A stretch of 64,000 nucleotides of DNA from Paraburkholderia dilworthii (GTDB taxonomy: Bacteria > Pseudomonadota > Gammaproteobacteria > Burkholderiales > Burkholderiaceae): positions 82,230 through 146,229 of the forward strand of contig NZ_AWZT01000014.1 of NCBI RefSeq assembly GCF_000472525.1, written 5' to 3'. The notes beneath the pieces were generated by a model. It saw only the letters and a list, made by a program, of their open reading frames with translations, was not told the origin of the DNA and searched no databases. The translations under genes and the position numbers were made by a program. Shown piece by piece: positions 18,564 to 27,008 of the stretch; the first letter of the stretch is position 1, and every line of letters begins with the position of its first letter.

Positions 18564-18589
18564 GGATCGGGTCGATTCCGGCCCGATCC
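18564..18589 (+). terminator. Hairpin downstream of the SDR gene
   Basis: GGATCGGG (18564-18571) pairs perfectly with CCCGATCC (18582-18589) across a 10-base loop, 34 bp after the SDR stop. It is followed by GATAAAAA rather than a T-run, so it suits a convergent (minus-strand) terminator for the aldo/keto reductase at least as well. Confidence 0.5.
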
Positions 18590-18644
18590 GACGCGATAAA
18601 AAGCCGCCTGACTAACGCCTCACGACGCGCTGCGAGTTGCGCGC

Positions 18645-19670
18645 TTACACCGCTTTTGGATTGCGCTCAGCGAACCCTTCCTGATGCCAGTACGGATAAG
18701 CCTGCCGCACGGCGCTCGCGGCGTCGAGCCTCGCGACCTGCTCGGGCGTCAGATTCCAGCCGACCGCGCCGAGGTTTTGCCGCAGTTGCTCCTCATTGCG
18801 AGCGCCGATCAGCACGGTCGACACCGTCGGACGCTGCAACAGCCAGTTCAGTGCAATCTGCGGCACCGTCTTGCCGGTTTCGACAGCGATCTCGTCGATC
18901 GCGTCCAGCACGCGGTACAGATATTCTTCCGGCACCGGCGGGCCCATGTCGGCGGTCTTGTGCAAGCGGCTCGTGTCCGGCAACGGCTGGCCGCGCTTGA
19001 TCTTGCCGGTTAGACGTCCCCAGCCGAGCGGGCTCCACACCACCGCGCCCACGCCCTGATCGACGCCGAGCGGCATCAGCTCCCACTCGTAATCGCGCCC
19101 GACGAGCGAGTAGTACGTCTGGTTCGCGACATAGCGCGGATAGCCATAGCGGTCCGCCGTGTCCAGCGACTTCATCAGATGCCAGCCTGAAAAGTTCGAC
19201 ACGCCGGTGTAGCGGATCTTGCCGGCGCGCACCAGGTCGTCGAGCGTGGACAGCACTTCTGCTACCGGCGTTCTGGCGTCGAAACCATGCAGTTGAAAAA
19301 GATCGATGTAATCGGTTTGCAAGCGCTTGAGCGCGGCGTCGACGGCCTGAATCAGATGAAAGCGCGACGAGCCGACGTTGTTCGGACCGTCGTCGAAACG
19401 GAAGGTCGCCTTGGTCGAGATGATCGCTTTGTCGCGCTTGCCTTTCAGCGCTTCACCGAGCACCGACTCCGAAGCGCCGCGCGAATAGATGTCGGCGGTA
19501 TCGAACATCGTCACGCCTGCATCGAGGCAGATGTCGATCAGACGCCGCGCTTCATCGACGTCGGTCGAGCCCCACGCCTGAAAAAATTCGCCCTTGCCGC
19601 CGAACGTGCCCGTGCCGAAACTCAGCACCGGCACCTTGAAACCGGATGCACCCAGATGTCTGTATTCCAT
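18645..19670 (-). CDS. Aldo/keto reductase
   Basis: This is a 341-residue (beta/alpha)8 NADP-dependent aldo/keto reductase. It starts MEYRHLGASGFKVPVLSFG. The catalytic Asp and Tyr lie in F-D-T-A-D-I-Y-S, Lys in A-I-I-S-T-K, and His in F-Q-L-H-G-F-D. YTGVSNFSGWHLMKSLD and the late V-S-T-V-L-I-G-A-R-N complete the fold. It resembles the AKR11/YajO-like voltage-gated-channel-beta-type group. The aldehyde or ketone substrate is unknown. It is preceded by the TPR gene in the same direction, 40 bp away, so the two may be co-transcribed. Confidence 0.92.
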   Translation of the reverse strand: MEYRHLGASGFKVPVLSFGTGTFGGKGEFFQAWGSTDVDEARRLIDICLDAGVTMFDTADIYSRGASESVLGEALKGKRDKAIISTKATFRFDDGPNNVGSSRFHLIQAVDAALKRLQTDYIDLFQLHGFDARTPVAEVLSTLDDLVRAGKIRYTGVSNFSGWHLMKSLDTADRYGYPRYVANQTYYSLVGRDYEWELMPLGVDQGVGAVVWSPLGWGRLTGKIKRGQPLPDTSRLHKTADMGPPVPEEYLYRVLDAIDEIAVETGKTVPQIALNWLLQRPTVSTVLIGARNEEQLRQNLGAVGWNLTPEQVARLDAASAVRQAYPYWHQEGFAERNPKAV

Positions 19671-19710
19671 TGATGAATCTCCGTGGCATAGCCGTCGTTG
19701 AAACGGAGGT

Positions 19711-21462
19711 TCAGTCTACGCCGGTCAGTGCGAACGCGTGGTCGGCGAGCGCAGCGCGCACCGTCTGCATCACACTGTCCCAATCGCCGAGCGCGGGTTG
19801 CCTGAAGAGCCTCGCGCGCGGATACCAGGGCGTGTCGCTGCGTTCGAGCATCCAGCGCCAGCAGGTGTCGAAGCGGTTCAGAATCCACACCGGCCGGTCG
19901 AGCGCGCCGGCCAGATGTACCGTGGATGTGTCGACGGAAATCACCAGATCGAGGTTTGAGACGAGCGCGGCCGTATCGGCGAAATCGTTCAGTTCGGCGG
20001 TGTAGTCCACGACGTGCGCGGCCCATTCGCTGGCAGGCAATTGTTGCGCCGCCGGTCCTTTTTGCAGGCTGAAGAATTGCACATTGGGGACGTTCGGCAC
20101 GTTCGCCACCTTGGGGACGTCGAGAAGCGGCGCGAAGCGCGCGAGCGCGACCGAACGGCGCGCGTCGTTCTTGCGAAGCTCCGCCACGTGCGGCCGGTTG
20201 CCGCCCGCCCACACGAGGCCGACCTTGAGCCGGCCCTGCGCGTCTTTATCGATACGATTGCGCCATTCGCGAGCCGCCACCGGCTCCGGAAAAAGATAAG
20301 GCGTGGCTGACGGAATGCTGCCCACGTCTGTCCTGAACGCGAGCGGCAAGCTCAATAGCGGACAGTGGCAGTCGAACGGCGGCAGCGGCTCGCCCGCCTC
20401 GACGATCTGATCGACGCCCTCAAGTGTGGACATCAGCCGCCGCAATTCAGGCTGCACTTCGAGTATGACTTTGGCGCCGAGCCTCGCAACCATCGCCGCA
20501 TAACGGCAAAACTGTAGCGTGTCGCCAAGTCCTTGCTCGGCGTGCAGCAGAATCGTCTTGCCCGCGAGCGAAAAGTCGCCGAGCCAAAGCGGTTGCGCAA
20601 CGACGCGCCGGCTCGCCTTGATGCGGCTGCGCTCCCAGCGCCATTCGTATTTGCGCCAGCCGGCTTCGAGCTGCCCCATTTGCAGCAGACACAGCGATTC
20701 ATTCCAATGCGTCTCGGCGGCCTCGGGATCCAGCGCGAGCGCGCGCTGATAACTTGCAAGCGCCTGCGTATGCCGGCCCTGGTCGATCTGGGTGAGGCCA
20801 AGGTTGTTCCATGCATCGACGAAACCCGGTGCCAGCTCGAGCGCGCGCTGGTAGCTGCGCTCGGCCTCTTGCGGCTCGTTCATGTCGGAGAGCGCATTGC
20901 CGCGATTGCTCCACGCTTGTGCGTAACCAGGCTGCAACGCGAGCGCGCGATCGCAGCTGGCGAGCGCATCGGCGGGACGGCCCAGGTCGCGCAGCACGCA
21001 TGCACGATTGTTCCAGGCCTGCGCGAAATCGGCGGCGAGCGCAATCGCGCGGTCGAAACTCGCCAGCGCGACGAGCGGCTGATCGAGGCCCGCTTGCGCA
21101 TTGCCGCGGTTGTTCAAGGCGTCGGGAAATTGCGGCTGCAAGGCGAGCGCGCGATTGGCACTCGCCAACGCTTCGTCGAAACGATGCAGCGCATTCAGCG
21201 CGTACGCCAGATTGGAATGGACTGCGGCCTGCTTCGGGTTGACCGCGAGCGCCCTGGTGAGCAGATCGACGCCCTCTGCGACGCGGCCGGATTGCAGCGC
21301 CAACGCACCCAGCAGTTGCAGCGCGTCGAAATGACGAGGCTTGAGTTCCAGAATCTCGCGATAGAGTTCCTGCGCCTCGGCGAGTGCGCCGTTCTGCTGA
21401 AGCGCGACGGCCTGCCGAAGCATATGGTCGAGCTGTTGCGGCAAACTGGCAGGCTTCTTCAT
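19711..21462 (-). CDS. TPR protein with glycosyltransferase-9-like C-terminal domain
   Basis: This protein of about 583 residues has an N-terminal half of about nine tetratricopeptide repeats of 34 residues (consensus A-L-A-S-x-x-R-A-L-A-L-x-P-x-x-A-x-A-W-x-N-R-G). Its C-terminal half starts near HAEQGLGDTLQFCRYAAM and contains D-L-V-I-S-V-D-T-S-T-V-H-L-A-G-A-L, the conserved motif of heptosyltransferase-like GT9/GT-B proteins. Such proteins are common in Burkholderia; the TPR part should bind a protein partner and the C-terminal domain may act on a glycan. The ATG at 21462 (M-K-K-P-A-S-L) is a choice; the open frame extends 18 codons further and neither start has a strong ribosome site. Confidence 0.82.
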   Translation of the reverse strand: MKKPASLPQQLDHMLRQAVALQQNGALAEAQELYREILELKPRHFDALQLLGALALQSGRVAEGVDLLTRALAVNPKQAAVHSNLAYALNALHRFDEALASANRALALQPQFPDALNNRGNAQAGLDQPLVALASFDRAIALAADFAQAWNNRACVLRDLGRPADALASCDRALALQPGYAQAWSNRGNALSDMNEPQEAERSYQRALELAPGFVDAWNNLGLTQIDQGRHTQALASYQRALALDPEAAETHWNESLCLLQMGQLEAGWRKYEWRWERSRIKASRRVVAQPLWLGDFSLAGKTILLHAEQGLGDTLQFCRYAAMVARLGAKVILEVQPELRRLMSTLEGVDQIVEAGEPLPPFDCHCPLLSLPLAFRTDVGSIPSATPYLFPEPVAAREWRNRIDKDAQGRLKVGLVWAGGNRPHVAELRKNDARRSVALARFAPLLDVPKVANVPNVPNVQFFSLQKGPAAQQLPASEWAAHVVDYTAELNDFADTAALVSNLDLVISVDTSTVHLAGALDRPVWILNRFDTCWRWMLERSDTPWYPRARLFRQPALGDWDSVMQTVRAALADHAFALTGVD

Positions 21463-21528
21463 GCGATGAGTCCGGAAAAACGCGCGCCGCACCGCTCTCT
21501 TCTGGCGAGGCCGCACGCGTGCACTGCT

Positions 21529-22092
21529 TTACTGCGCCGCCACCGACAGATGCTTGCGTTTGGCCAGTTCCTGCGCCATCGCGTAATGCTTCTGAATGGT
21601 CGGCAGCGCCATTTTCGCCGCGTCCTTCAACTGCGGATCGCGGCCCGAAGCGATTTCCGCCTGGAACGCCGACAGCGCCTTCTGCTCGCCGGCGAGTGCG
21701 ACCTGTTCGATATAAGCCTTGTCGAACTCGGCGCCACGCAGATTGTTGATGCTCGCGAGCACGGCGGTGTCGGGGTCGTTCTTCGGCACGTCGACGCCGC
21801 GCGGGCTCGCCGCGCGCAGCGCGTCCGAGATCTTAGCGTTATCGGTCGAGACGCGCTCGGCAAATGCCTTGACGTCGCGGTCCGTGGAACGCGACGTGGC
21901 GATGCGCGCGGCATCGCGTTGGGTGGCGACGGCCTTGGTGCCGTCGGAGATGAACGTCTGGTCGGCGGCATGCAGACGGCCCGCGTCCGGCGCGGCGGCG
22001 GCCGGCGTCGTCTGGGCGCTGGCCGCCGTGGCGACGAGCAGCAGGCTGGCCATTGAGGCGCTGGCAATAGTGACGAGAGGCAAGCGGATCAT
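21529..22092 (-). CDS. Exported DUF4142 (ferritin-like fold) protein
   Basis: This 187-residue protein has a Sec signal peptide (MIRLPLVTIASASMASLLLV, cleavage predicted after A-S-A). The mature domain runs A-D-Q-T-F-I-S-D-G through YIEQVALAGEQKALSAFQAE to L-P-T-I-Q-K-H-Y-A-M-A, matching DUF4142, a helical domain related to ferritin-like folds. It should be periplasmic. Its function is unknown; related proteins are often stress-linked. The ATG at 22092 is supported by AAGGAGA about 6 bases upstream and by the signal peptide. It is transcribed away from cheV. Confidence 0.87.
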   Translation of the reverse strand: MIRLPLVTIASASMASLLLVATAASAQTTPAAAAPDAGRLHAADQTFISDGTKAVATQRDAARIATSRSTDRDVKAFAERVSTDNAKISDALRAASPRGVDVPKNDPDTAVLASINNLRGAEFDKAYIEQVALAGEQKALSAFQAEIASGRDPQLKDAAKMALPTIQKHYAMAQELAKRKHLSVAAQ

Positions 22093-22477
22093 ACGTTCTC
22101 CTTGGATTGAAAGCGAAACGGCAACGATGCGGGGCCTGGCGCTGCGTCGGGCTTTGGCTTTGGCTCGCCTTCGGCTCGCAAAGCCGGCTCCCAAGCCCCC
22201 GCGAGCGCCGCGTGGCGCCACCCTTCATCGCCGGGGAAAATTCTAGAAGCCATGCCACGCGCCGTGTGATACGACGCTGTCGCTTGTGTAACGTTAGGTA
22301 ACCCTCACACGAATACGCCGCCTCGTGCACGAGATCGAGCGGCTCACCCAGGGATTGCCAGCAGAAATCCGACGAAGCGCTGAATTTTTCGGCAGCCGCG
22401 CCGATAACAAAAAGTAAGAGGCGCGTCCGCATCAATCACGCAGCGCGCGCCACGCACCGCAATCCTGGAGAGATTCG
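22093..22477. other. Divergent intergenic region between DUF4142 gene and cheV
   Basis: This 385-bp region should hold both promoters. The only structure seen is a hairpin at 22156-22185 (GGCTTTG pairing with CAAAGCC) in the likely 5' leader of the DUF4142 gene. No gene is supported. Confidence 0.55.
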
Positions 22478-23452
22478 ATGGCAGCAGATAACCGCGCGCA
22501 CGACGAACGCAGCAACCTGACGAGTTCCAACAAATTCGAACTGCTGCTGTATCGGCTGGGTTCCGTTCCCGGCAGTGACGCGCACGAGCTTTACGGCATC
22601 AACGTGTTCAAGGTTCGCGAGATTTCGACGATGCCGCCGGTCACGCCGATCGCCGGTTCGTCGCCGTATGTGATGGGCGCGGTCGACATTCGCGGCCAGA
22701 TCATCCCCGTGATCGACTTGCCGCGGCTGATGGGCTGCGAGCCCACGCGCGGCCTGAACATCCTGCTCGTGACCGAATTCGCGCGCTCCACCCAGGCGTT
22801 CGCGGTCGAGGAAGTCGACGACATCGTGCGTCTCGAATGGAATCAGGTGCTTTCCGCGGAAGGGGCGGCGGGCGGCAATCTGGTGACGAGCATTGCGCGC
22901 ATCGACGGCAATACGGGCGATTCGCGGCTCGCGCAGGTGATCGACGTCGAACAGGTGTTGCGCGATGTGTTCCCGTCGCAGCATCCGAGCGTGGACCCGG
23001 CGTCCGTTGGAGACGCGCTCGGCATTCGCCCGGGCGCGAAGATTCTCGCCGCCGACGACTCCGGCTTCGCCCGCAAATTGATCGAACAGGCGTTGACCGC
23101 GATCGGCGCGGAATACGTGATGGCGAAGACCGGCGAAGAGGCCTGGCAAACCTTGCAGCAGGTCGCGCATGAAGCGCAGGCGAACGGCTCGCGCGTCAAG
23201 GACAGCATCGCGCTCGTTCTGACCGACCTCGAAATGCCCGAGATGGACGGGTTCATGCTGACTCGCCACATCAAGGCCGACGAGCGGACTCGCGACATTC
23301 CGGTGATCATCCATTCGTCGTTGACGGGCGCGGCCAACGAGGCGCATGTGAAGAACGCCGGCGCGAACGGCTATGTCGCGAAGTTTGCCGCAGGCGAGCT
23401 GGCGAACGCAATCCGCGCCGCGCTGATGTCTTCCGCGGAAGCCGCGGCCTGA
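22478..23452 (+). CDS. cheV: Chemotaxis coupling protein CheV (CheW + receiver)
   Basis: This is a 324-residue protein. The N-terminal CheW-like domain (about 20-165) contains LYGINVFKVREISTMPPVTP and G-A-V-D-I-R-G-Q-I-I-P-V-I-D-L, which couples receptors to CheA. The C-terminal receiver domain (about 187-320) has the acidic pair in A-A-D-D-S, the phosphoacceptor Asp in V-L-T-D-L-E-M-P-E-M-D-G and the conserved Lys near A-N-G-Y-V-A-K-F. CheV adjusts array output by phosphorylation. The gene stands alone here, not in a che operon. The ATG at 22478 is preceded by GGAG. Confidence 0.95.
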   Translation: MAADNRAHDERSNLTSSNKFELLLYRLGSVPGSDAHELYGINVFKVREISTMPPVTPIAGSSPYVMGAVDIRGQIIPVIDLPRLMGCEPTRGLNILLVTEFARSTQAFAVEEVDDIVRLEWNQVLSAEGAAGGNLVTSIARIDGNTGDSRLAQVIDVEQVLRDVFPSQHPSVDPASVGDALGIRPGAKILAADDSGFARKLIEQALTAIGAEYVMAKTGEEAWQTLQQVAHEAQANGSRVKDSIALVLTDLEMPEMDGFMLTRHIKADERTRDIPVIIHSSLTGAANEAHVKNAGANGYVAKFAAGELANAIRAALMSSAEAAA

Positions 23453-23491
23453 CGATAGTGCATGGCGGCCGCGCGCTCGCTCGCGCGGATT

Positions 23492-24586
23492 CTACTGAGA
23501 CGCGGCGAGCGCAATGGAAAAGGAGAGCCGGCTCGTCGCGACGCCCATCGTGTTCAGCATTCGCGGCGCATGGAAAGAGTCGAGCTTCGCGCGCTGCGCC
23601 GCGGTTCCGATATCGAGTTGCGCCAGCACTTCGGCAACCACCGCGTAAAGAACGCCGACATTGCCGTCTTCTATTTTCACCGCGATGCCGAGCGCGCCTT
23701 GCGCGCCCATCTTCGCCGTGTGCGCCGCCGTCTGGGTCGACGCGCGCACGCCAATCGCATAACTGCCGTCCGCGCCCACTTTACCGACGAGCGCACTGTC
23801 GAACGCGTTCATCAACGTTGTGCAGAAACGCCCCTCGCCTGCGACGAGTTCCGGATAAGCCGTCATCGCGCGGTAGATGCGCGCGAGCGCCGCTGTCCGC
23901 AGTGCGGGCACTGAACCGGACAATGCCGAGGACACATCGTCCTGCGCGGCGGCCAGCTTCATGAACAGGCGTGCGAGACGATCGAGTGGAAAGGCGGGCG
24001 TGGGCAGATTGCAACCGTCGATGGCCCATTGCACGCCATCGTCCGGCAGATCGCAGACGTCGGCGACCGTATGCTTCACGCGAATCTGCAACGGATGCTC
24101 CGGCTGTTCGTAGCCGCCAAGCGCCGCGCCGATCGAACGCGCGCCGGCCAGCATGCCTGCGTGCTTGCCCGAGCAATTGCTGCATACGGCGCCCGGTTTG
24201 AAATCGCGTTTGATCCAGTCGACGTACACCGCATCGGATAGTGGCGGATGACCACCGCAGCGCAAGTCCGTTTCGCTCGCCTGCGCTTTCGCCAACATGT
24301 GCCGCGCACGCTCGATGTGACGCGGCTCGCTGCTATGCGAGCCGCACATCAGTGCGAGGTCGGCTTCGTCGAAACCGAAGCGCTCCAGTGCGCCCGTTTC
24401 GAGCACCGCCAGCGCTTGCGCGGGCTTCGCGGCGGAGCGCGCCAACGTGACGCGCGACGGGTCACCGAACGAATACAACAGGCGGCCATTCGAATCGGCC
24501 ACCGCCACATGCGCGCGGTGCGTGTTCTCTACCGAATCGCCGCGATAGACGGTCGCCGCAATCGGCCCGGCCGTGTGCAAAGTCAT
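23492..24586 (-). CDS. Asparaginase of the R. etli type II family
   Basis: This 364-residue protein belongs to the Asparaginase_II family (Rhizobium etli type), which is unrelated to E. coli AnsA/AnsB. Visible family blocks are SAAKPAQALAVLETGALERF, M-C-G-S-H-S-S-E, R-C-G-G-H-P-P, C-S-N-C-S-G-K-H-A-G-M-L and a late M-G-A-Q-G-A-L-G-I-A-V-K. The S-x-x-K pair and the Cys pair are the residues linked to catalysis and zinc binding in this family. It should hydrolyse L-asparagine to aspartate and ammonia in the cytoplasm. The start at 24586 is supported by AGGAGAAAGG; the open frame extends 34 codons further without support. Confidence 0.88.
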   Translation of the reverse strand: MTLHTAGPIAATVYRGDSVENTHRAHVAVADSNGRLLYSFGDPSRVTLARSAAKPAQALAVLETGALERFGFDEADLALMCGSHSSEPRHIERARHMLAKAQASETDLRCGGHPPLSDAVYVDWIKRDFKPGAVCSNCSGKHAGMLAGARSIGAALGGYEQPEHPLQIRVKHTVADVCDLPDDGVQWAIDGCNLPTPAFPLDRLARLFMKLAAAQDDVSSALSGSVPALRTAALARIYRAMTAYPELVAGEGRFCTTLMNAFDSALVGKVGADGSYAIGVRASTQTAAHTAKMGAQGALGIAVKIEDGNVGVLYAVVAEVLAQLDIGTAAQRAKLDSFHAPRMLNTMGVATSRLSFSIALAASQ

Positions 24587-24684
24587 GCCCTTTCTCCTCG
24601 TGATCGCGCGAATCGTTGCGCCGGCAATCCAGCGTCGCGATCGCATCATGATAGCGGCTATGACTCGCCTCGGATCACGCTCGA

Positions 24685-25329
24685 TCACACACCTGGGGCA
24701 GCCGGGAGGCGCTTGAATTGCGCCACTTGCGCTTCCAGTTCCTGGATGCGCTCATCGCGTTCCTGCAACGCGGCGGCCACGTCCGCGGCCTCGAAACGTT
24801 GCGGAATATGCTGCGGGCAATTGACGTCCCACGCATGCACGCTCATCACGACCACGCGTTCGCCGCGCGCCTTGTAACCCTCGGGCATCAGCTTCGCAAG
24901 CAGCGCGGGATCGTCGTCGATCACGCGCGCGTCGCCCCATATCTTGATGCGCCGGCGATGCGCATAGTCGACGAGAAAAAGATGCGCCTTCGGGTTGTCC
25001 GCAAGGTTGCCCGCCGTGATGTACTGTCGATTGCCGGCGAAGTCGGCGAAAGCGATGGTGTGATCGTCGAGCACACGCAGAAACCCCGCCGGGCCGCCGC
25101 GATGCTGGATATACGGCTGCCCTTGCGCGCTCGCTGTGGCAAAGAACACGCTCGTCTGCTGCTCGATGAAACGCGCGACATCGGGCGTCAGGCGCGTCTG
25201 CCAGCCGTGCTCTTCTTCCATGCGCGCATAGGCGTCGCGCGAACCGTTGCGGCTTTGCAATGACTTGACGGTGGGCGTAAAAGCGATGTCGCTCGGAAAA
25301 GCGTGCGGCTGCGGGTCGAGGCGTGTCAT
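24685..25329 (-). CDS. Pyridoxamine 5'-phosphate oxidase-family (FMN-binding split barrel) protein
   Basis: This 214-residue protein has a split-barrel core with the segment FIEQQTSVFFATASAQGQPY, then R-G-G-P-A-G-F-L-R-V-L, F-A-D-F-A-G-N-R-Q-Y and A-H-L-F-L-V-D-Y-A, the usual flavin-binding pattern. It ends in a predicted coiled-coil (A-L-Q-E-R-D-E-R-I-Q-E-L-E-A-Q-V). It lacks the full PdxH substrate motif, so it is a general flavoprotein reductase rather than PNP oxidase itself. The ATG at 25329 is preceded by GAAGGAG. It lies 98 bp upstream of the asparaginase gene in the same direction. Confidence 0.82.
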   Translation of the reverse strand: MTRLDPQPHAFPSDIAFTPTVKSLQSRNGSRDAYARMEEEHGWQTRLTPDVARFIEQQTSVFFATASAQGQPYIQHRGGPAGFLRVLDDHTIAFADFAGNRQYITAGNLADNPKAHLFLVDYAHRRRIKIWGDARVIDDDPALLAKLMPEGYKARGERVVVMSVHAWDVNCPQHIPQRFEAADVAAALQERDERIQELEAQVAQFKRLPAAPGV

Positions 25330-25469
25330 GAAGCGGCTCCTTCGCGGGCGGTCCCGCAGGTAACGCGCTCAACCTTAACCGTTCGAGCCTTCAGCGAGAA
25401 GCCGGCTGGAACGAGAACCGGGTTTTCATCAATCGAGAATAGCGCGCAGCGTGAGCCTGGGCGCGCCGC

Positions 25470-26750
25470 TCATACGCTCGGCACCAGTTCCTCTTCGCGT
25501 TCGAGCGAACGCGTATTCCCCAGTTCGGGGAAGAGCTTCATCCACAGCAAGGCGACCGTGATCGTCGCGATGCCGCCTACCAGTACGGCCGTTCGTGCGC
25601 CCCACCAGCCGGCTGTCACGCCGGATTCGAATTCGCCCAACTGATTCGACGTCCCAATGAAAAGCGAATTGACGGCGCTCACCCGTCCGAGCATTTCATC
25701 CGGCGTGCGAAGCTGCACGAGCGACAGACGCACGACCACGCTGATGGTGTCCGACGCACCCAGGACCATCAACGCGAGCAGCGAAACGATGAACTGATGC
25801 GACATGCCGAAGACGAGCGTGGCTACTCCGAACGCGACCACGCCGCCGAACATGGCCGCGCCGGGCCGGTTGCGCAGCGGGAAATGCGCGAGCCAGATCG
25901 TCCCCGCGAGCGCGCCGATGGCCGTGCCCGAGCGCAACAGGCCAAGCCCGAGCGGCCCCGTATGCAGAACGTCTCGCGCGAACACCGGCAACAACGCGGT
26001 CGCACCGCCGAATAGCACGGCGAACAGATCAAGCGATAGCGCCCCGAGTATGACCGGCTCCTTGCGAATAAACGCGATGCCGGAGAACACCGATTCGAGC
26101 GTGACAGGTGCGCGGCTCGCTGGCTTCGCGCGCAGCGGAATGGCCCACACGGCCGTGGCCGCGGCGGCGAAAGACAGCGTGCACGCGAGATATGCGGCGC
26201 CCGGACCGATGCCGTAAAGCAGCCCGCCGAGCGCGGGACCGGCGATCTGCGCAGTCTGGTTCGCCGAGGTGGCCCACGCGGTCGCCCTCGGCAATTGCGC
26301 GCGGGGCACAACGCCCGGCAGCAGCGAAGCGACCGCCGGCGATTCGAACGCGCGCGCCGCGCCCACGCATGCGGCCAGCGCATAGATGACCGGCGCGCTG
26401 ATCCATCCGCCAAAGGTGCCGCACGCGAACAGCAACGCCGCGACGCTTTCGAGGCTCTGGCAGATGGCCGCGATGCGCCGGCGATCGTAGCGGTCCGCAA
26501 AGTGGCCCACTACGAGCGTGAGCAGGAACATCGGCAGGAATTGAGCGAGACCGACGAGGCCGAGTGCGAACGCACTGTGCGTGAGCGCGTAGATGTGCCA
26601 TCCCATCGCAACGGCGAGCATCTGGAAAGACAGCGACGAGAGGATGCGCGTGCACCAGAAGCGTTGAAACGCAGGTTGCTTCGGCAGGCTGACGGCGGAG
26701 GGATTGGCGGAGTCGCTGGGATCGTTTGAATCGGCGGGAACGGGAGGCAT
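25470..26750 (-). CDS. MFS exporter, MFS_3/EntS-like
   Basis: This protein of about 426 residues has 12 hydrophobic segments and the cytoplasmic loop G-H-F-A-D-R-Y-D-R-R-R between TM2 and TM3, the MFS signature. The overall pattern (start of TM1 at FQRFWCTRILSSLSFQMLAV, then S-P-A-V-A-S-L-L-P in the TM4 loop) resembles the MFS_3 group that includes the enterobactin exporter EntS. It diverges from a TonB-dependent siderophore receptor, and a Fur-box-like site lies between them, so a role in siderophore export is plausible but not shown. The ATG at 26750 (M-P-P-V-P-A) is my choice; an upstream extension has no support. Confidence 0.82.
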   Translation of the reverse strand: MPPVPADSNDPSDSANPSAVSLPKQPAFQRFWCTRILSSLSFQMLAVAMGWHIYALTHSAFALGLVGLAQFLPMFLLTLVVGHFADRYDRRRIAAICQSLESVAALLFACGTFGGWISAPVIYALAACVGAARAFESPAVASLLPGVVPRAQLPRATAWATSANQTAQIAGPALGGLLYGIGPGAAYLACTLSFAAAATAVWAIPLRAKPASRAPVTLESVFSGIAFIRKEPVILGALSLDLFAVLFGGATALLPVFARDVLHTGPLGLGLLRSGTAIGALAGTIWLAHFPLRNRPGAAMFGGVVAFGVATLVFGMSHQFIVSLLALMVLGASDTISVVVRLSLVQLRTPDEMLGRVSAVNSLFIGTSNQLGEFESGVTAGWWGARTAVLVGGIATITVALLWMKLFPELGNTRSLEREEELVPSV

Positions 26751-26900
26751 CGAGGTCGTGGGAGTTTGATGTGACCGGGCGTGGGCGGCAGCTAGTTTAG
26801 AGCAAGCGTGTCCGTTTTGCTGGCGCGCGCCGTCAACGCCGCTGCGCAAGCAAAGCCGGACCTGCGCAGCCGCACTACCACTGTCGCAATGGTTTCAATT

Positions 26901-26919
26901 GATAATCATTCTCATTTAC
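26901..26919. promoter_or_regulatory. Fur box between MFS exporter and TonB receptor
   Basis: GATAATCATTCTCATTTAC matches 14 of 19 positions of the Fur consensus (GATAATGATAATCATTATC), and the A/T-rich similarity continues to 26925. It lies about 90 bp before the receptor start and about 150 bp before the divergent exporter start, so Fur could control both. Confidence 0.78.
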
Positions 26920-27008
26920 ATTATCCTCTCGCATCCTTAATATGAACCGACGCCGCGAGGCATTCCGGACCGCTCGGGTGCGGGGATGCCGCGTCGTCCG
27001 AACCATCC

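Noticed and set aside
20533..22056. Plus-strand open frame of about 507 codons opposite the TPR and DUF4142 genes
   Set aside because: It spans two well-supported genes and their gap on the other strand, and its translation is Arg/Gln-rich without motifs.
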